This document shows, piece by piece, positions 1 to 6,502 of a DNA stretch of 7,350 bases. The notes beneath the pieces were generated by a model, which worked only from the letters and a program-made list of their open reading frames with translations, was not told where the DNA came from and searched no databases. A program made the position numbers and the translations under genes. How positions within the stretch are numbered: the stretch's first letter is position 1; each line of letters begins with the position of its first letter. Origin of the DNA: an uncultured Thermoleophilia bacterium (GTDB taxonomy: Bacteria; Actinomycetota; Thermoleophilia; UBA2241); the NCBI GenBank assembly GCA_903921965.1, contig CAIXSE010000386.1:1-7350 (forward strand), read 5' to 3'.

Positions 1-1326
1 CCCGTCGCTCGCGGCGAGGTAGGGCGCCAGCACCGACGTGTCCGCGATCACCGCCGAGTACAGGTACGGCGTCGCGCACGTGGTGAAGTCGAACGGGGCG
101 CCGCTGTCGTACGTGCCCGAGAGGATCGAGTGCCGCAGGTCGGCCAGCTTCGTGCGCTGCTCGTCCTTCAGCGACAGGTCGAGAGCGGCGAACGCCGACG
201 CGTAGAGGTAGTTGTCCTCGCCGTCGAGCTCGCCGTACTCGGCGGAGAGGTCGAGCACCTCGTTCCTCACCACGGCGAGCCTGGCGGCATCGGGCGTCCC
301 GACGAGGAGCGTGCGCAGGACGGTGGCGATGTCGGTGCGCGCCTGGACGATGCTCTGGGTGCCCGCGTACAGGTTGTCGCGCTGCTGGTCGACGAGGTCG
401 TTGACGAGCTTCGCCTGGTCGGCGGTCACGTAACCCTTGGTCGGGTCGCACAGGGCCGACCCGGCAGTCGCCGTCAGCTGCTCGTCGATGGAGTAGCCGG
501 GGACGCCGACCGCCGGGGCGTCCTTCATGTAGAAGCTGCCGTAGTACGTGCCGTGGCGCTCGGGGCAGAAGTACACGTCGGCGTCGAGGCCGCCGGCGTA
601 CCAGCTGAAGATGTCGCCGGCGTAACTCATGAAGGCGACGCCCATGCCCTTCGGCAGGGCCTTGAGCCGCGCCTGGACGACGGGATCCGTCTCGTCGACC
701 GCCGGCCAGTCGGCCCAGCCCTTGCCGACCATGGCATCGAGGTACGCGCGCTGGGCCGCAGAGAACGAGCGGATGACGTCGGCGTAGGCGACGGCCCGCT
801 CGTAGCTCATCTGGCCGTCGATCAGGTAGAGGTCGCGGGAGGCGGCGACCACCGCGGTCTCCGACAGGCCGTCCGTGCCCGCCGGAGCGTCGCCGTCCAC
901 GAGACGGCGGAAGGCCTGCATCAGGGGGTAGCGGTCGTAGGCGTACTGGTCGGTCTCGGCGGCCTGGGTCACGGCGAGGGCGCCCAGCTCCGCCGTCTGC
1001 GTCGCGTCGAGAGTGCGGATCACGTTGCACGCCGCGCGCGTGAGGAAGCTGGTGTTGTGACCCATGTCCGACGGGTCGTTGTCGCGAAGGTACTGGAAGC
1101 CGAAGTAGTCGGCGACCTTGCCGGGCGGGTAGAAGGACTGTGCGTTCAGGTTGCCGGTGAGGAGACCCAGCCCGGCGAAGGCGATCGTCGTGGACTGGGC
1201 CCGGTCCGAGATGGCCTGGGACAGGGTCTGGCCGGTCGCTCCCGCCGCCGCCGGCAGGGCGGCCGCACACGCGAGCAGGACCACCAGCGGCGTGACGACC
1301 CTCATGAGACGACTGCACCTGCGCAT
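1..1326 (-). CDS. Exported helical protein of unknown function with LTxxQ-like repeats (3' end beyond the window)
   Basis: I do not recognise a named family. The 442 visible residues have no stop, so the gene continues past the left edge. The ATG at 1326 is preceded by a strong GGAGG (1332-1336) five bases upstream. Residues 1-29 are a signal peptide: basic start (MRRCSRLMR), hydrophobic core, then AALPAAAGA. An LLAC tetrad at 17-20 resembles a lipobox, but Leu at -2 is unusual, so signal peptidase I cleavage is more likely. The mature part looks mainly helical. Four segments resemble the LTxxQ motif of Spy/CpxP periplasmic proteins: LDATQ (106), FSAAQ (188), VTADQ (300) and LKDEQ (386). Residues about 100-200 and 290-398 look like two copies of one unit, each ending in a DG(Q/E)-x-x-Y block and an LTxxQ-like helix. 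The insert between them (about 203-285) is Tyr/Trp-rich, including FSWYAGG and YFCPERHGTYYGSFY. A chaperone-like or structural role is speculative; the export call is firm. Confidence 0.85.
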   Translation of the reverse strand, partial: MRRCSRLMRVVTPLVVLLACAAALPAAAGATGQTLSQAISDRAQSTTIAFAGLGLLTGNLNAQSFYPPGKVADYFGFQYLRDNDPSDMGHNTSFLTRAACNVIRTLDATQTAELGALAVTQAAETDQYAYDRYPLMQAFRRLVDGDAPAGTDGLSETAVVAASRDLYLIDGQMSYERAVAYADVIRSFSAAQRAYLDAMVGKGWADWPAVDETDPVVQARLKALPKGMGVAFMSYAGDIFSWYAGGLDADVYFCPERHGTYYGSFYMKDAPAVGVPGYSIDEQLTATAGSALCDPTKGYVTADQAKLVNDLVDQQRDNLYAGTQSIVQARTDIATVLRTLLVGTPDAARLAVVRNEVLDLSAEYGELDGEDNYLYASAFAALDLSLKDEQRTKLADLRHSILSGTYDSGAPFDFTTCATPYLYSAVIADTSVLAPYLAASDG

Positions 1327-1401
1327 CGCTACCTCCCCAACCCTGCCGGCTGTGTACGGGACCGCACCACGCGCACGGCACGGTGCGCCGGGGCCCGGTC
1401 A

Positions 1402-1457
1402 CTGAAGGTAACGGCGCCAAACTGCCGGCCCTGAAGGGAAGCGCCGAAATCTGGCGG
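1402..1457. repeat. Imperfect 27-bp direct repeat upstream of the leftmost gene
   Basis: Two copies, 1402-1428 and 1431-1457, lie between the propeller gene and the leftmost gene. Both begin CTGAAGG on the plus strand, then have AA, a GCGCC core followed by AAA, CTG and a final CGG. The two-base indel after AA is compensated later, so both copies are 27 bases. The start-to-start spacing is 29 bp. The copies could be paired protein-binding sites or a duplicated leader element. I know of no matching regulator or riboswitch. Confidence 0.5.
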
Positions 1458-1473
1458 TTGCAGTGCTGCAACC
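1456..1473. promoter_or_regulatory. 18-bp dyad, candidate operator for the leftmost gene
   Basis: GGTTGCAG-TG-CTGCAACC is a perfect 8-bp inverted repeat around two central bases. It sits 130 bp upstream of the ATG at 1326, next to the direct repeats and beyond the terminator hairpin of the preceding gene. The two-base centre makes an RNA hairpin less natural than a site for a dimeric DNA-binding protein. The binding partner is unknown and no good -35/-10 pair could be placed beside it. Confidence 0.4.
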
Positions 1474-1481
1474 ACACAGTT

Positions 1482-1522
1482 CGGCCGGGGCGGGAGGACG
1501 CAGCGCGCTCCCGCCCCGGCCG
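1482..1522 (-). terminator. Probable intrinsic terminator of the FG-GAP propeller gene
   Basis: A perfect 15-bp GC-rich inverted repeat (arms 1482-1496 and 1508-1522, 11-nt loop) starts 11 nt after the TGA at 1534-1536. No U-run follows on the minus strand, as is common for intrinsic terminators in high-GC actinobacteria. Its position implies that the next gene downstream needs its own promoter. Confidence 0.65.
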
Positions 1523-1533
1523 CACCGGCCCGG

Positions 1534-2748
1534 TCAGCGCGTCAGGTTCAGCCTCGCGTGCACCCACCCGGAGTACGAGCTGACGAGGTCGGGGAGACCG
1601 TCGTCGTCCAGGTCGCCGGCGAAGACGCCGGGGTACTTGAGGTCCTTGAGCGTGATCCGCTTCGTCTTCAGGAACCCGCCGCTCCCGTCGCAGCGCACGA
1701 CCATGATGGCGCGCCGCCTCGCGGCGGCGACGTCCGTCTTGCCGTCGCCGTCGAGATCGCCGAGCGCGATGCTGAAGTACTCGTCGGCGTACGACGCGGG
1801 GTGGAAGCTCCACACCGACGACTTCCCGGCCACACGGAAGGTGCCGTCGCCGTTCCCCAGCAGGATCCCGAGGTCGGTGTCGCCCTCGAGCACCATGTCG
1901 ACGACGAGGTCGGGCACGTCGTCGCCGTTCATGTCGCCGACCTCGATGTCGGCCGGCTCGAGGCCGCGGCCGACGTTGTACGTCGTCATGGCGCCGAAGC
2001 CGCCCTTGCCGTCGCCGAGCAGCACGCCGGCGCCGTACTCCTCCTCGAACTCGTTCACGTACACCACCAGGTCGAGGCGGCCGTCGCCGTCGAGGTCGAC
2101 CAGCGTGGGGCCGAACGACTCGTACGGCGTCGCGATCGCGGCCGGCGCGCCGAAGGTGCCGTCGCCGGCGCCGAGCTGCAGGCTCAGCCCGCGGCTGTGG
2201 CCGCCGGAGAAGCTCTCGACGACGTCGGCCTTGCCGTCGCCGTTCACGTCGCCGGCGTCGAGCGACGCCGTGCCGGTGGTCGCCTGGGAGGCGACGGCGC
2301 TGCCGAAGCCGCCCGACGGCAGGCCGGGCAGCACCCGGATCTGTCCGTCCGACGCCGCGACGAGGTCACCGACGCCGTCGCCGGTGACGTCGCGCAGCAC
2401 GACGTCCTGCACCGCCCTGCCGCTGAGGAGGGACGCCGGAGGCCCGAAGCGGCCCTTGCCGGTGGCCGCGCCGACGGAGACGCCGGCGTCGCCGCAGGCG
2501 AGGACGTCGAGCACGCCGTCGCCGGTGACGTCCACCAGCGCGACCATCTCGTTCGCCCCGATGTCGCTCGAGACCGGCGCGGCGAAGCGGAAGGGCGCCG
2601 CGGACCTCGCCGCGGCTCCGTTCGCCCGGTCGCACCTGGCGAGCACGGCCGCGGGAGCCAGGGCGATCGCGACCAGCGCGACAGAGAGCGCCAGCACACC
2701 ACGCATGCACCGCGGACCCATCGAACCCCGCCTGTCCATGCTCACCAT
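1534..2748 (-). CDS. Secreted FG-GAP/VCBS repeat protein, seven-bladed integrin-like beta-propeller
   Basis: A 404-residue exported protein made almost wholly of FG-GAP/VCBS repeats. Seven Ca2+-loop motifs of the form D-x-[TND]-[GD]-D-G-x-x-D start near residues 73, 120, 167, 218, 272, 331 and 379. The spacing is 47-59 residues, which fits a complete seven-bladed propeller like the integrin alpha-chain head. The fifth loop (DMNGDDVPD) and seventh loop (DLDDDGLPD) each replace one Gly with Asp. Inter-blade turns such as GAGDGTFG, LGDGKGGFG and LGNGDGTF are typical of the family. The N-terminal region MRGVLALSVALVAIALAP, with cleavage after about residue 37 (AVLA), is a signal peptide; no anchor or other domain is seen. 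Such proteins usually bind ligands, carbohydrates or surfaces and lack catalytic residues. The start is uncertain: ATG 2748 has a G-run directly abutting it, whereas ATG 2739 has GGGGGA about 8 nt upstream and is at least as likely. The gene probably has its own promoter and terminator. Confidence 0.9.
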   Translation of the reverse strand: MVSMDRRGSMGPRCMRGVLALSVALVAIALAPAAVLARCDRANGAAARSAAPFRFAAPVSSDIGANEMVALVDVTGDGVLDVLACGDAGVSVGAATGKGRFGPPASLLSGRAVQDVVLRDVTGDGVGDLVAASDGQIRVLPGLPSGGFGSAVASQATTGTASLDAGDVNGDGKADVVESFSGGHSRGLSLQLGAGDGTFGAPAAIATPYESFGPTLVDLDGDGRLDLVVYVNEFEEEYGAGVLLGDGKGGFGAMTTYNVGRGLEPADIEVGDMNGDDVPDLVVDMVLEGDTDLGILLGNGDGTFRVAGKSSVWSFHPASYADEYFSIALGDLDGDGKTDVAAARRRAIMVVRCDGSGGFLKTKRITLKDLKYPGVFAGDLDDDGLPDLVSSYSGWVHARLNLTR

Positions 2749-2855
2749 CCCCCACCCGTCGTCGCGATGATGGTCCCGCCGCCGGGCGCAGCGGAGGCGC
2801 CGGCCGCAGCCGGCGGCGCGCGGGCATCCGGGAGCAGAGACTGCGTCTCGCCCGC

Positions 2856-2885
2856 ATGGTAGTGCCGACCGCCGCGGTCCCGCAA
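2856..2885 (-). promoter_or_regulatory. Candidate promoter of the propeller gene with a dyad in its spacer
   Basis: On the minus strand TTGCGG (2880-2885) and TACCAT (2856-2861) are separated by 18 bp, giving fair matches to the -35 and -10 consensus. The spacer contains a perfect 13-bp dyad, GACCGC-G-GCGGTC (plus-strand 2867-2879), and an 8-bp palindrome CAACGTTG (2883-2890) overlaps the -35. The 5' leader would be about 100 nt. The placement fits an operator, but no regulator gene is in the window. Confidence 0.35.
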
Positions 2886-2907
2886 CGTTGACCGCGACTG
2901 GCGGCGG

Positions 2908-2940
2908 GGCGGCGGGCGGCGCTCCCGGCCGCCCGCCGCC
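2908..2940 (-). terminator. Probable intrinsic terminator of the protease gene
   Basis: A perfect 13-bp inverted repeat of only G and C (arms 2908-2920 and 2928-2940, 7-nt loop) begins 10 nt after the TAA at 2951-2953. No U-tract follows on the minus strand. Position and stem strength support termination and a transcription break before the propeller gene. Confidence 0.65.
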
Positions 2941-2950
2941 TCAGGCCGTC

Positions 2951-5944
2951 TTACGGGACGTTGACGAGGATCTGGACGCTGTTCTGCGCCCTCATCACAC
3001 CGGCCGCGTCGTAGTAGTAGACCGAGAGCGCCCACTGCCCGGAGCCGAGGGTCCAGGTGCACTCGAGGGAGTACGTGGCCTTGCCGGCCTGGGCCGGGAC
3101 GACGGTGGTGCTCACCGCCATCGTGGTACCGCCCTTGGGCGTCGCCCAGACCCGGAACGAGCCCACGGTCACGGTCGGCGACACGCTCCACGAGACGGTC
3201 TTCTTCTCGCCCTTCAGCCAGGTGACGCCGCTCACCGGAGCCGTCACCGTGATCGCGGGGTTCCTCTCGAAGGAGGCGGCGATGGTGTGGTCGGCCGCGA
3301 TCCCCGTGAACGTGTAGCTCGTCACCGGCCCCTGGGACACGCCGTCCACGAGGACGTCGACCGCGTGGTAGCCCGCGGACGGTGCGATGGTGAAGACCTG
3401 CGACCCCCCCGGCAGCAGCGTGACGACGCCCACCGGCGAGATGCTGCCGCCGGAGGTCGACGTGGCGGTGATCGTGAAGGCGACGGCCGCCGTGATGACC
3501 GGCTTCACGGAGTTCTGCGCCTTGAAGGCGCCGGCGCCGTCGTAGTAGTAGACCGAGAGCTTCCAGTCGCCGGCCGGCAGGTTCCAGGTGCACTCGAGAC
3601 TGTAGGCGGTCTGGTTCGCGACGACCGGCACCACGGTGGTGCTGACCGCCCGCGTGGTGCCGCCGGCCGCCGGGGTCGCCCAGACGCGGAAGGAGCCGAC
3701 CTTGACGGTCGGCGAGAGGGTCCAGGAGACCACCCTCTTCCCTCCGAGCGCCCACAGGCCGGTCGCCGGATTGGTGACGGTGATCGCCGGGTTCCTCTCG
3801 AAGGACGCGGCGATCGTGTGGCTCACGGTGACGTTGCTGAACGTGTACCCGGTGACGGCGCCGACGGAGACGCCGTCCACCAGCACGTCCTTGACGTGGT
3901 AGCCGCTGAGCGGCGTGATCGTGTACACCTGAGAGCCGCCCGGGTCGAGCGGCGTGACGCCGGACGGCGAGATGGTGCCGCCGCTCCCCGCCGACGCGGT
4001 GATGGAGAGTCCCAGGAAGGCGCTGATGACGGGCTTCACCGAGTTCTGCGCCTTGAAGGCGCCGGCGGCGTCGTAGTAGAAGACCGAGAGGTACCAGTCA
4101 CCGGCCGGCAGGGTCCAGGTGCACTCGAGGTCGTACGGACCCGTGCCTCCCGTGACCGGCACCACGGTGGTGCTCACGGCCCGCGTGGTGCCGCCGGCCT
4201 TCGGCGTCGCCCAGACGCGGAACGAGCCGACGGTGGGCGCCGTGGACAGCGTCCACGTGACGGTCTTCTTACGGCCGATCTCCCACGGGCCCGTGGCCGG
4301 GGCGGTGATGGAGACGGCCGGGTTCCTCTCGAACGAGGCGGCGATGGTGTGGTCCTCCGTCACGTCCTTGAACTCGTAGGTCCCGACGGCCCCGACGGAG
4401 GCGCCGTCGACCAGGACGTTCTTCACGTGGTAGCCGGAGTTCGCGGCGATCGTGAAGAGCTTGGAGCCGCCGGCCGGCACGAGCTGCGGCGTCGACGGCG
4501 TGATCGTGCCGCCGAGGCCGGCGCTGGGCGTGAGCGTGTACGTCACGGGTTCGGTGACGACCTTGAGGAGGTCGAGCCGGCCGCCGGTCACGCACTTGCC
4601 GGCGAGCGCCGGCAGCGGGTCGGTCGACGCCAGGATGCGGGCGACGCGCTCGCTCAACGTGTCGGACGGGAAGGCCGCCGCCGCCAGGGCCACCGCGCCG
4701 CTCACGTGCGGCGTGGCCATGGAGGTGCCGCTCCACGACGCGTACGCGTCGCCGGGGAGGGTGCTCAGGATCCCCGAGCCCGGCGCGCCGAGGTCGACGC
4801 TGGTCAGGCCGAAGTTGGAGAAGTCCGAGAGGCCGTCGCTGGAGTCGGTCGACGCCACGGCGATGAGGTTGGACGAGGTGTACGCGGCCGGATAGAAGGG
4901 GTTCACGTCGTTGTCGTTGCCGTAGTTGTTGCCGGCGGCGGCACAGAAGACGATGCCGGCGTCCCCCGCGGTGTCGATCGCGTCCTTGAGCAGCTGGTCG
5001 AAGCCGCCGCCGCCCCACGAGGCGTTGATGGCGACGACGTTGACGCCGTGGTCGAGCTTCTCGTGCACGACGTAGTTGATGCACGTGATGGCGTCTGCGT
5101 CGGAGCCGGACCCGCTCGCGGAGAGGAACTTGAGGGCCATGATCTGCGTGTTCCACGAGACGCCGGTGACGCCGATGCCGTTGTCGCCCACCGCGGCCAC
5201 GGTGCCCGAGGTGTGGGTGCCGTGGCCGTGGTCGTCGTAGGGGTCGGAGTCCTTATTCGCGGCGTCGATGCCGTAGATGTCGTCGACGTAGCCGTTGCCG
5301 TCGTCGTCGATCTTGTTGTTCGGGATCTCGCCCGGGTTGTGCCACATGTTCGCGGCGAGGTCCTCGTGTGTGTAGTCGACGCCGGTGTCGATGTCGGCCA
5401 CGACCGTGCCGGAGCTGCCGGTGGTCCAGCCCCAGGCCTCGGGGGCGCTGATGTCGGCGCCGGGGGTACCGCCGCCCTGGCCGGTGTTCTCGAGGCCCCA
5501 CTGCTCGGCGAAGCGCGGGTCGTCGGGGTAGACCGAGCCGGTCGTCGAGCGCACGTAGTTCGGCGAGGCGGAGATGACGTCCGGATCCTGGGCGGCTGAG
5601 GCGGCGAGCTTCACCGGCGATCCGTCCGGGACGGTGAGCAGGACGATGCGCTCACCACCGGGCAGGAGGCTGGCGGCGCTCACGGGCGTCACCTGCGAGG
5701 CGCCCAGCGAGGCCGCGAGGTCGTCGACCGACTGGGCGGACGTGCCGGCGCGCAGGTGCACGAGCACCTGGCCGGGGACGGCGGCGGGGGCGCCGGGCGA
5801 GGGGTCGAGGGCGACGGGCCCGCGATCGGGCCGCGCGCCGGCGGGCACTGCCCCGGCCAGCGCCAGGAGCGCCAGCAGGGCCACCGCGAGCAGGCACGCG
5901 GTGGTGCTCGCGACGGGACGCCGGGCGGTCGAGGTTCGTGACAT
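2951..5944 (-). CDS. Secreted subtilisin-family (S8) serine protease with three InlB-B-type/KNH-like C-terminal modules
   Basis: A 997-residue extracellular endopeptidase. Residues 1-38 are a signal peptide (TACLLAVALLALLALAGA, then PAGA). About 55-135 form an N-terminal prodomain (GQVLVHLRAGTS, then DPDVISASPNYV) like those of fervidolysin-type subtilases. The catalytic domain spans about 145-465 with all key residues present: Asp186 in DIDTG, His241 in HGTHTSG, oxyanion Asn339 in AAAGN, and Ser408 in SGTSMATPHVSG. An acidic insert at 210-226 (KIDDDGNGYVDDIYG) is a likely Ca2+ site common in secreted S8 enzymes. The tail, about 468-993, is three near-identical modules. Each has a beta domain like divergent InlB B-repeats (GGTISP, GYHVKDVLVDG, DHTIAASFERNP) followed by an Ig-like domain resembling Kre9/KNH. 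No LPXTG, membrane anchor or other sorting signal ends the protein. The start at 5944 is set by GGAGG six bases upstream followed at once by the signal peptide; the frame stays open to 6478 but that extension looks noncoding. The protease fold is certain; substrate and tail function are inferred. Confidence 0.96.
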   Translation of the reverse strand: MSRTSTARRPVASTTACLLAVALLALLALAGAVPAGARPDRGPVALDPSPGAPAAVPGQVLVHLRAGTSAQSVDDLAASLGASQVTPVSAASLLPGGERIVLLTVPDGSPVKLAASAAQDPDVISASPNYVRSTTGSVYPDDPRFAEQWGLENTGQGGGTPGADISAPEAWGWTTGSSGTVVADIDTGVDYTHEDLAANMWHNPGEIPNNKIDDDGNGYVDDIYGIDAANKDSDPYDDHGHGTHTSGTVAAVGDNGIGVTGVSWNTQIMALKFLSASGSGSDADAITCINYVVHEKLDHGVNVVAINASWGGGGFDQLLKDAIDTAGDAGIVFCAAAGNNYGNDNDVNPFYPAAYTSSNLIAVASTDSSDGLSDFSNFGLTSVDLGAPGSGILSTLPGDAYASWSGTSMATPHVSGAVALAAAAFPSDTLSERVARILASTDPLPALAGKCVTGGRLDLLKVVTEPVTYTLTPSAGLGGTITPSTPQLVPAGGSKLFTIAANSGYHVKNVLVDGASVGAVGTYEFKDVTEDHTIAASFERNPAVSITAPATGPWEIGRKKTVTWTLSTAPTVGSFRVWATPKAGGTTRAVSTTVVPVTGGTGPYDLECTWTLPAGDWYLSVFYYDAAGAFKAQNSVKPVISAFLGLSITASAGSGGTISPSGVTPLDPGGSQVYTITPLSGYHVKDVLVDGVSVGAVTGYTFSNVTVSHTIAASFERNPAITVTNPATGLWALGGKRVVSWTLSPTVKVGSFRVWATPAAGGTTRAVSTTVVPVVANQTAYSLECTWNLPAGDWKLSVYYYDGAGAFKAQNSVKPVITAAVAFTITATSTSGGSISPVGVVTLLPGGSQVFTIAPSAGYHAVDVLVDGVSQGPVTSYTFTGIAADHTIAASFERNPAITVTAPVSGVTWLKGEKKTVSWSVSPTVTVGSFRVWATPKGGTTMAVSTTVVPAQAGKATYSLECTWTLGSGQWALSVYYYDAAGVMRAQNSVQILVNVP
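2966..3487 (-). repeat. Protease tail module 3 (InlB-B-type plus KNH-like domain)
   Basis: Residues about 820-993 of the protease. The first domain (820-894) runs from FTITATSTSGGSISP to IAASFERNP. The second (897-993) has ITVTAPVSGVTWLKGEKKT, GSFRVWATPKGG, YSLECTW and LSVYYYDAAGV. This last copy is the most diverged: it has VMRAQNSV where the others have AFKAQNSV, and ends QILVNVP instead of KPVI. It is the carboxy terminus. Confidence 0.85.
3497..4015 (-). repeat. Protease tail module 2
   Basis: Residues about 644-816. The InlB-B-type part (645-716) contains SGGTISP, GGSQVYTI, GYHVKDVLVDGVSVGAV and HTIAASFERNP. The KNH-like part (719-816) contains ITVTNPATGLWALGGKRV, SFRVWATPAAGGTTRAV, YSLECTWNLPAGDW and YYYDGAGAFKAQNSVKPVI. 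The period to the neighbouring modules is about 176-178 residues (528-534 bp). Confidence 0.85.
4025..4543 (-). repeat. Protease tail module 1
   Basis: Residues about 468-640, directly after the catalytic domain. The InlB-B-type part (470-540) has LGGTITPS, FTIAANSGYHVKNVLVDG and DHTIAASFERNP. The KNH-like part (543-640) has VSITAPATGPWEIGRKKT, SFRVWATPKAGGTTRAV, YDLECTWTLPAGDW and FYYDAAGAFKAQNSVKPVI. The near identity of KAQNSVKPVI and TTRAVSTTVVPV with module 2 points to duplication within the gene. Confidence 0.85.
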
Positions 5945-5950
5945 GGTATG

Positions 5951-5955
5951 CCTCC
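5951..5955 (-). promoter_or_regulatory. Shine-Dalgarno site that sets the protease start
   Basis: GGAGG on the minus strand, six bases from ATG 5944. It settles the start at the signal peptide rather than at upstream in-frame starts as far as 6478. Confidence 0.85.
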
Positions 5956-6479
5956 TGCTTACGTGGGCCGTGCTGCCCGGATCAGCCGCGACGAGAGCCG
6001 CGGCCGGCTGTTCCCGATATCGTGGTGGCCCCACCCGGAGCCGGGGCCGGCCCCTTCGCTGCATCGCCCGCGCCGGCCTGAAGGCCCGGCCGCGGGACGG
6101 GTGGATGAAGGGTGTGCGGGCGGCCGCAGGCGCCGTGACTGCTCGCAGTGCCGACGGAGCGCCGGCCGGCCGGCTCGAGCTCCTGACAAAACCGCCCACC
6201 CCCTCTGCGCCGGCGCTGCACGCACAACCGGCCGCCCCCTGACGGAGGGGGTCCGCGATCTCGCGCACGCCGCCCCTGTCTTCACAGGATAGCGTACGGC
6301 GGAGGGGACTTCTCCCCGGCGCACGGAACGGTGTCGCCACGCCTGGAGACGCGCTCGGCCGGACCAGGCCGTCGTGGCCCACCACCCACCGGAGCGCGTC
6401 GACGAAGGTCACTGCTTCAGCTGCCTGGAGAAGGGGGAGTGCTGCTCGTCCCCGGCGGCGGCCCGGTCGCGCGGTCACG

Positions 6480-6494
6480 GCGCGAAGGGCGCGC
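6480..6494 (-). terminator. Weak hairpin after the TasA-like gene
   Basis: GCGCG (6480-6484) and CGCGC (6490-6494) form a 5-bp stem with a 5-nt loop, 8 nt after the TGA at 6503-6505, with no U-tract. Compared with the 13- and 15-bp stems after the other two genes this is weak, so read-through into the protease leader is possible. Confidence 0.25.
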
Positions 6495-6502
6495 GGCGGA
6501 CG

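Larger units (their letters stand above)
5945..6502 (-). other. Gene-free leader region of the protease (558 bp)
   Basis: No convincing gene lies here. The minus-strand frame that continues the protease upstream to 6478 gives an Arg/Pro/Ala-rich sequence typical of noncoding GC-rich DNA. Short symmetric elements are present: 6043-6054 (GGGGCCGGCCCC), 6015-6022 (CGATATCG), a GGCC-TTCA-GGCC hairpin near 6075-6086, 6235-6251 (6-bp stem) and 6275-6288 (5-bp stem, four-base loop). No good -35/-10 pair was found. A long 5' untranslated leader for the protease is possible, but I recognise no riboswitch. Confidence 0.5.

Noticed and set aside
52..60. Lipoprotein attachment of the leftmost protein at Cys20
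   Set aside because: The LLAC tetrad has Leu at -2 and a standard A-x-A cleavage region follows directly; the signal-sequence codons themselves lie near 1267-1275, and lipidation is not supported.
130..1434. Plus-strand frames of about 434 codons opposite the leftmost gene and the propeller gene
   Set aside because: Same shadow effect: the minus-strand products have signal peptides, Shine-Dalgarno sites or family motifs, and the plus-strand ones have none.
3404..3410. Run of seven C as a possible frameshift in the protease tail
   Set aside because: The frame is intact across it and encodes the same PGGS motif seen in module 2.
2888..5599. Plus-strand open frame of about 903 codons opposite the protease
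   Set aside because: The product is Arg/Gly/Asp/Val low-complexity sequence with no domain, and it lies antisense to a gene with complete S8 catalytic motifs. High GC removes stop codons from the antisense frame.
5945..6478. N-terminal extension of the protease by 178 residues
   Set aside because: It would place the signal peptide inside the protein, and a clear GGAGG sits six bases before ATG 5944.
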